Positions 6,722 through 10,278 of a DNA stretch of 10,278 nt are shown here, piece after piece. The position numbers and the translations under genes are program-made. The stretch is from NCBI GenBank assembly GCA_021847625.1, contig JAJZQK010000067.1, forward strand, positions 1 through 10,278, read 5' to 3'. Under the pieces are notes generated by a model. It was not told the DNA's origin. It worked only from the letters and a program-made list of their open reading frames with translations, and made no database searches. Each line of letters opens with the position of its first letter. Position 1 is the first letter of the stretch. The stretch is from Chloroflexota bacterium (lineage in GTDB: Bacteria; Chloroflexota; FW602-bin22; JAMCYS01).

Positions 6722-6750
6722 ATGGATCCCCGCTTGCGCGGGGATGACGG
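6722..6750 (+). repeat. Dispersed hairpin repeat, copy 4
   Basis: The core is ATCCCCGC (6726-6733), loop TTGC, GCGGGGAT (6738-6745), followed by GACGG. It is preceded by an inverted repeat GTTCCC (6698-6703) / GGGAAC (6713-6718) and a second GGATCC, so the whole unit here may be longer, about 6691-6750. Confidence 0.8.
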
Positions 6751-6775
6751 GTGGGCGGTTCCTCGCCGCCCTGAG

Positions 6776-6804
6776 CTGGATCCCCGCTTGCGCGGGGATG
6801 ACGG
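6776..6804 (+). repeat. Dispersed hairpin repeat, copy 5
   Basis: Identical to copy 4 over the core and the GACGG flank, with CTGG before it; arms at 6780-6787 and 6792-6799. It differs from copies 2 and 3 by compensating changes in the stem (A-T for G-C type swaps), which keep the pairing intact. Confidence 0.8.
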
Positions 6805-6859
6805 AAGGTGGTATGGCCCCTGCAACCCGGATAGAGACACGGAGAGCGCTTTGTATCGA

Positions 6860-8893
6860 TCACCCAGGGGTGGACGACAGAACTCCCTCCGATACCGGCG
6901 TCGGCGACGGCAGGGCGCGGGCTACTACCTCGGCTACGTCCAGTACCTGCACTCTCGCGTCGGCGTTTAAGTCCTTGAGGCCGTCCTCGAACATCGTCAT
7001 ACAATAGGGGCAGCAGACGCAGACGGTGGCGGGATCAAGGTCGAGGGCCTCTTCCACGCGGGCAACGTTGATATGCTTGCCGGTCCCTTCCTCCATCCAC
7101 ATGCGCCCGCCCCCGGCGCCGCAGCAGAAGGCCTTTTCCCTCCGACGTTCCATCTCCAGCGGGTTCGCGCCCGTGGTAGAGGCGATAACCTGGCGAGGGG
7201 CATCGTAGACGCCGTTGTAGCGTCCCAGGTAACAGGAGTCGTGGAAGACGACCTTCCCCAGGTCGACGGTCGCCTGTAGCGGCAGCCTTCCCTCGTCGAT
7301 CAGGTTACTGATCAGCTGGGCGTGGTGCACTACCTCCACGTCCAGCCCGTATTGCCGGTAGTCGTTCTTCAGCGTGCTGAAGCAGTGGGGGCAGGAGGTG
7401 ATTATCTTCTGCACGCCCTTTTCCTTGAACAGCGCCACGTTCTTCTTGGCGTTCTGCTCGAAGACGTACTCCGTGCCCAGACGGCGCAGGCTATCGCCGC
7501 AGCACGGCTCGTCCTTGCCCAGGATGCCCCAGGAGATGCCCGCCGCGGTGAGAATCTTGGCGATGGCCAGCGTCGTCTCCCGGGACCGTGCGTCGAAGGC
7601 GCCCGCGCACCCGACGTAGAACAGGTACTCGGTCTGCCCGGCCTCGAAGGGCACGGCGACGTCGCCCTGGGCCCAGTGGGCGCGCTCCGCGGGGGCGATG
7701 CCCCAGGGGTTGCTGCGCAGCTCGATGCTCTCGAAGACGGACAGCAGGGCGTCCGGGAACTTGGCCTTCATCTCGACCAAGTGGCGGCGCATGTCGACAA
7801 TCTTGGGCACGTGCTCGATAAAGACCGGGCACACTTCCATACAGGCGCCGCAGGTGGTGCAGGCCCACAGCGCCTCTTCCGGCACGCTGCCCGGCGCGTT
7901 GCCGCCTATCAGGGGTAGCGCATGGCCGTCGAGGGCGCCGTTCTTGCCCATCAGAGGCGCGTTGTGCAGCATGTTGGCCTTGATGTCGTGGATGACCGCC
8001 TGCGGGTCAAGCTCCTTGCCCGTGAACGTGGCGGGACAGACGTCCGAGCAGCGCCCGCATTCGGTGCAGGAGAACGAGTCGAACAGCGCCTTCCAGGTGA
8101 ACCGGTCCACCTGCCCCACGCCGAACGTGTTGCCCTTAGCGAAGACCTCCCTTTGCTGCGTGTTGACCTTCTCCAGGCTGCGGAAGTAGCAGTTTGGGAT
8201 GGCCGTGAGGATGTGCATGTGCTTGCTGTAGGGCAGGTAATTCAGGAAGGCGAGCAGCACCAGCGCGTGGATCCACCAGAGAACCTGGCCAAGCCCGGCG
8301 AGCCACTCCCCCGGAGCGCCCAACAACAGGAAGACGGCCGCCAACAAGCTGGAAATCGGTGCATATGGGACAGCGGCCACGCCGAATGAGGCAATCTTGG
8401 TGGCGTTCAAGCCAAGGTAGGCTATCATCAAGACGCCAATCATTACCAGAATTACCAGCGCGTCCCGGCTCAGCTTGCCGATGTGGGCGGAGGCGAAGAA
8501 GGTGCGGCGGACGACGGCGATGCACACGGCCAGGAGGGCAAGCGTCGACACCACGTCGAAGACGAACGAGAGGACCCCGTGGACGCCCGCGGGCAGGTTC
8601 GCGAAGCTGATAGCTTCCGGGGCCAGCCCGTTCAGCAGAAACTCGGCGTTGGCGATAAGCAGAATCAGGAAAGCCCAGAAGATGACAAAGTGGTTCAGGC
8701 CGTAGCGTCGCTGGATAACCCGCCGCTGGCCAAAAGCATATAGGAGCATGCTGCGTAAACGCTGCCCCACGTTACTGAAGCGGTCTTCCGGCCTGCCCCG
8801 GGCCACCAGGCGGAACCGCGCATAGCAGCTCCAACCAAATAGCGCCAGCGCTACCACGAATACGACCGCGAATGCGTTTGCGTTGGATGACAC
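6860..8893 (-). CDS. Membrane-bound Fe-S/CCG-domain oxidoreductase, EtfD/EMO type (ETF:menaquinone oxidoreductase)
   Basis: A 677-residue inner-membrane protein that probably takes electrons from an electron-transfer flavoprotein and reduces menaquinone. The N-terminal third has about six membrane helices (near 7-27, 67-87, 106-128, 145-162, 169-191, 202-220) with His68, His105, His209 and His225 as possible heme b ligands, as in NarI-like domains. Two [4Fe-4S] motifs follow: Cys276-279-282-286 and Cys345-348-351-355, each ending CP. The C-terminal half has two CCG (DUF224) domains: Cys429, Cys464-Cys465-Gly, Cys501/504 and Cys554, Cys590-Cys591-Gly, Cys628/631. This order matches EtfD of mycobacteria and the EMO proteins of anaerobes. 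The start is GTG 8893, just before helix 1, with GGGGGG upstream. It begins 25 bases after the Fd-EtfA stop, so the two are probably one operon, which supports ETF as its partner. HdrD/GlpC-like roles are the alternative. Confidence 0.88.
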   Translation of the reverse strand: MSSNANAFAVVFVVALALFGWSCYARFRLVARGRPEDRFSNVGQRLRSMLLYAFGQRRVIQRRYGLNHFVIFWAFLILLIANAEFLLNGLAPEAISFANLPAGVHGVLSFVFDVVSTLALLAVCIAVVRRTFFASAHIGKLSRDALVILVMIGVLMIAYLGLNATKIASFGVAAVPYAPISSLLAAVFLLLGAPGEWLAGLGQVLWWIHALVLLAFLNYLPYSKHMHILTAIPNCYFRSLEKVNTQQREVFAKGNTFGVGQVDRFTWKALFDSFSCTECGRCSDVCPATFTGKELDPQAVIHDIKANMLHNAPLMGKNGALDGHALPLIGGNAPGSVPEEALWACTTCGACMEVCPVFIEHVPKIVDMRRHLVEMKAKFPDALLSVFESIELRSNPWGIAPAERAHWAQGDVAVPFEAGQTEYLFYVGCAGAFDARSRETTLAIAKILTAAGISWGILGKDEPCCGDSLRRLGTEYVFEQNAKKNVALFKEKGVQKIITSCPHCFSTLKNDYRQYGLDVEVVHHAQLISNLIDEGRLPLQATVDLGKVVFHDSCYLGRYNGVYDAPRQVIASTTGANPLEMERRREKAFCCGAGGGRMWMEEGTGKHINVARVEEALDLDPATVCVCCPYCMTMFEDGLKDLNADARVQVLDVAEVVARALPSPTPVSEGVLSSTPG

Positions 8894-8918
8894 TCCGTGC
8901 TACCCCCCGAAGCTAGCC

Positions 8919-10238
8919 CTATACGCGCAGGGCGGTCTTTTTGGCTCGCAATTCCCTAACCTGCTTGGTAAGGGCCGGCACAACCTGCAATACGTCGCCC
9001 ACGATCCCATACGTGGCGACCTCGAAGATGGGCGCGTGTTTATCCTTGTTGATGCCGATGATGATGTCGGAACTCTGCATGCCGACCAGGTGCTGAATGG
9101 CACCCCTGATGCCGCAGGCGACGTACAGGATGGGCCGAACGGTCTTTCCCGTCTGGCCCACCTGGCGCTCGGCCGGCATCCAGCCGGCGTCAACGGCCCC
9201 GCGCGAGGCGGCCACGACGCCCCCCAACTCGTCGGCCAGTTCTTGCAGGACATGGAAGTTCTCCTTGCAGCCCATGCCCCGGCCGCCGGAGACGATCACG
9301 TCGGCGGCCGTCACGTCGACGTTAAGGTGGCTCGTGTCGATGATCTCCAGCACCCTGGTCAGAAAATCCTCCTGCCGGAACGGCGTCGTGGCCCGGACGA
9401 TCTCGCCCTGGCGCGAGGGGTCGCGCTCTGGCAGGGCCATCACACGCGGCCGTACGGTGGCCATCTGGGGCCGCGTCCGCTCGGTGAGTATGGAGGCCAT
9501 GATGTTGCCGCCGAAGGCCGGACGCGTCTGGATCAGCAGCCCCTCTTCGTCGATGGTCAGGCCGGTGCAATCCGCCGTGAGCCCGGTCTTGAGCGTCGTG
9601 GCCACGGCGCCGGCCAGATCCCGCCCCAGGCCGGTCGCCCCGACCAGCACGATTTCGGGCTTGTATCTTCCTATCAGGTCGTAGAGAGCCTTGTAGTAGG
9701 GCTCCGTGCGGTAGTAGCGGAACACCGGGTCATCTATCAGGTAAGCCTTGGAGGCGCCATAGCTGAACGCCTCGTGGCAGAGGGCCTCCACATTATCGCC
9801 GATGACGACCGAGCACAGTTCGACGTCCAACTTCTTGGCCAGCTCGGCGCCGACGCCGAGCAACTCCCAAGAAACCCGGGCCGCCTGGCCCTCGGTCTGC
9901 TCCACGAAAACCCAGACGCCCGTGTACTCTTTGGCGGGCCGAGGCGCCGGAGGAGCCTCCGCGCTTTCCCCCGCTGCCGCCGCGGCAGCCGCCCGCTGGC
10001 GTTTACGCTCAGCCAGCTTGGCGAGTGCCTCCAGCTGCTCGGGGGTGAAGTGCATCTCGATGGCATCAGACGGGCAGGCCTTCGTGCACTTCTTGCAGCC
10101 GATGCATTTCTCCGCGGTGATCAGAGGCTCGCCGTTGTCCAGCATCTGAATCGCGTCTTCAGGGCAAGCGGCCTGACAGCGGCCGCCGCACGCTATGCAC
10201 TTGCCCGGCTTGAGCTGCGCCACACCTGTGAGTCGCAT
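8919..10238 (-). CDS. etfA: Electron transfer flavoprotein alpha subunit with N-terminal 2[4Fe-4S] ferredoxin domain
   Basis: A 439-residue cytoplasmic FAD protein that with EtfB would carry electrons between acyl-CoA dehydrogenases and a quinone reductase, or bifurcate electrons. Residues 1-62 form a ferredoxin domain: Cys14, 17, 21, 25 (CxxCxxxCxxxCP) and Cys45, 48, 51, 55 (CxxCxxCxxxCP). A charged, Ala-rich linker spans 66-103. The ETF alpha N-terminal domain covers about 105-300, and the FAD-binding domain about 310-430, with the signatures SRGAVDAGWMP (345-355), RQVGQTGKTV (358-367), YVACGIRGAIQH (372-383) and 'IIIGINKDKHAPIF' (392-405). Fd-fused EtfA is known in the CarE and LctC complexes. 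The ATG at 10238 is preceded by AAGGAAAGGGG. EtfB would be expected upstream, beyond the window. The EtfD-like gene follows closely. Whether this ETF bifurcates cannot be judged without EtfB. Confidence 0.93.
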   Translation of the reverse strand: MRLTGVAQLKPGKCIACGGRCQAACPEDAIQMLDNGEPLITAEKCIGCKKCTKACPSDAIEMHFTPEQLEALAKLAERKRQRAAAAAAAGESAEAPPAPRPAKEYTGVWVFVEQTEGQAARVSWELLGVGAELAKKLDVELCSVVIGDNVEALCHEAFSYGASKAYLIDDPVFRYYRTEPYYKALYDLIGRYKPEIVLVGATGLGRDLAGAVATTLKTGLTADCTGLTIDEEGLLIQTRPAFGGNIMASILTERTRPQMATVRPRVMALPERDPSRQGEIVRATTPFRQEDFLTRVLEIIDTSHLNVDVTAADVIVSGGRGMGCKENFHVLQELADELGGVVAASRGAVDAGWMPAERQVGQTGKTVRPILYVACGIRGAIQHLVGMQSSDIIIGINKDKHAPIFEVATYGIVGDVLQVVPALTKQVRELRAKKTALRV

Positions 10239-10256
10239 AGTCCCCTTTCCTTCTCA

Positions 10257-10273
10257 GGTATGGAATCCATACC
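10257..10273. promoter_or_regulatory. 17-bp palindrome upstream of etfA (operator candidate)
   Basis: GGTATGGA (10257-10264), a central A, then TCCATACC (10266-10273): two perfect 8-base arms. It ends 18 bases before the etfA start codon, just upstream of the ribosome binding site. The size and symmetry fit the site of a dimeric repressor such as GntR-, TetR- or MarR-type regulators, which often control fatty-acid and ETF genes. It could instead be an RNA hairpin between an upstream gene and etfA. The window ends 5 bases later, so a promoter cannot be assessed. Confidence 0.4.
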
Positions 10274-10278
10274 GACCT

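Larger units (their letters stand above)
6089..6859. other. Gene-free region between the etfA/EtfD unit and the TPR gene
   Basis: About 770 bp without a credible coding frame. The frames that are open on both strands run through the hairpin repeats and are rich in Arg, Gly and Pro. The stretch holds five copies of one hairpin repeat, a second type of hairpin element and the candidate promoter for the TPR gene. The copy at 6776-6804, about 55 bases after the stop of the iron-sulfur protein, may double as a transcript 3' end, though no T-run follows it. Confidence 0.65.

Noticed and set aside
6354..6804. CRISPR array
   Set aside because: The repeats are hairpin units with irregular spacing (about 30 to 260 bases), one is inverted, and no cas genes are near.
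6309..7004. Minus-strand frame of 231 codons across the repeat cluster
   Set aside because: It contains repeated HPRASGDP/HPRESGGP-like peptides, which are just translations of the hairpin repeats, and it overlaps the end of the EtfD-type gene.
10254..10278. C-terminal end of etfB
   Set aside because: One minus-strand frame ends in TGA at 10254-10256 after seven codons, which would fit an etfB stop 15 bases before etfA, but seven codons are too few to identify it and they overlap a palindrome.

Overview
The window looks like chromosomal DNA of a high-GC, probably anaerobic or facultative bacterium. I infer a Chloroflexota member, perhaps Dehalococcoidia-like. This rests on the Ala/Pro/Thr/Gln-rich Tat lipoprotein linker, the style of the ABC solute-binding gene, the AOR plus Fd-EtfA gene content and the dispersed GC-rich hairpin repeats; it is not proven. 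Every convincing gene lies on the minus strand, so transcription runs from high to low coordinates.

Layout, in transcription order. (1) 10238-6860: a two-gene unit, an electron-transfer flavoprotein alpha subunit with an N-terminal double ferredoxin domain (8919-10238), then a membrane-bound iron-sulfur/CCG-domain oxidoreductase of the EtfD/EMO type (6860-8893). A 17-bp palindrome lies just before the first gene, at the window edge. (2) 6859-6089: a gene-free stretch with five copies of a short hairpin repeat, one further hairpin element and a candidate promoter. (3) 6088-4916: a TPR-repeat protein with an unrecognised N-terminal domain. (4) 4812-2905: a tungsten/molybdenum bis-pterin aldehyde:ferredoxin oxidoreductase family enzyme, with a candidate promoter, a 14-bp palindrome in its leader and a hairpin after its stop. 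(5) 2904-2116: a second gene-free stretch with a good sigma70-type promoter far upstream and several inverted repeats. (6) 2115-1: a Tat-exported lipoprotein solute-binding protein (family 5) and the first 49 codons of its DppB/OppB-type permease, cut by the window start, with a strong intercistronic hairpin between them.

How the genes may work together. The ETF-alpha/EtfD pair forms a credible route from acyl-CoA dehydrogenases (through FAD and Fe-S centres) to menaquinone in the membrane. The AOR would oxidise an aldehyde, or do a related low-potential two-electron conversion, and reduce ferredoxin. The ferredoxin domain fused to EtfA could in principle link the two, but they appear to be separate transcription units, so this link is inference. 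The ABC importer supplies an organic substrate, probably a peptide or similar small solute. Nothing here is clearly a new defence or mobile system. The most distinctive points are the degraded second pterin-binding motif of the AOR, the Fd-EtfA/EtfD pairing, the palindromes before etfA and the AOR gene, and the long structured non-coding leader before the solute-binding gene.
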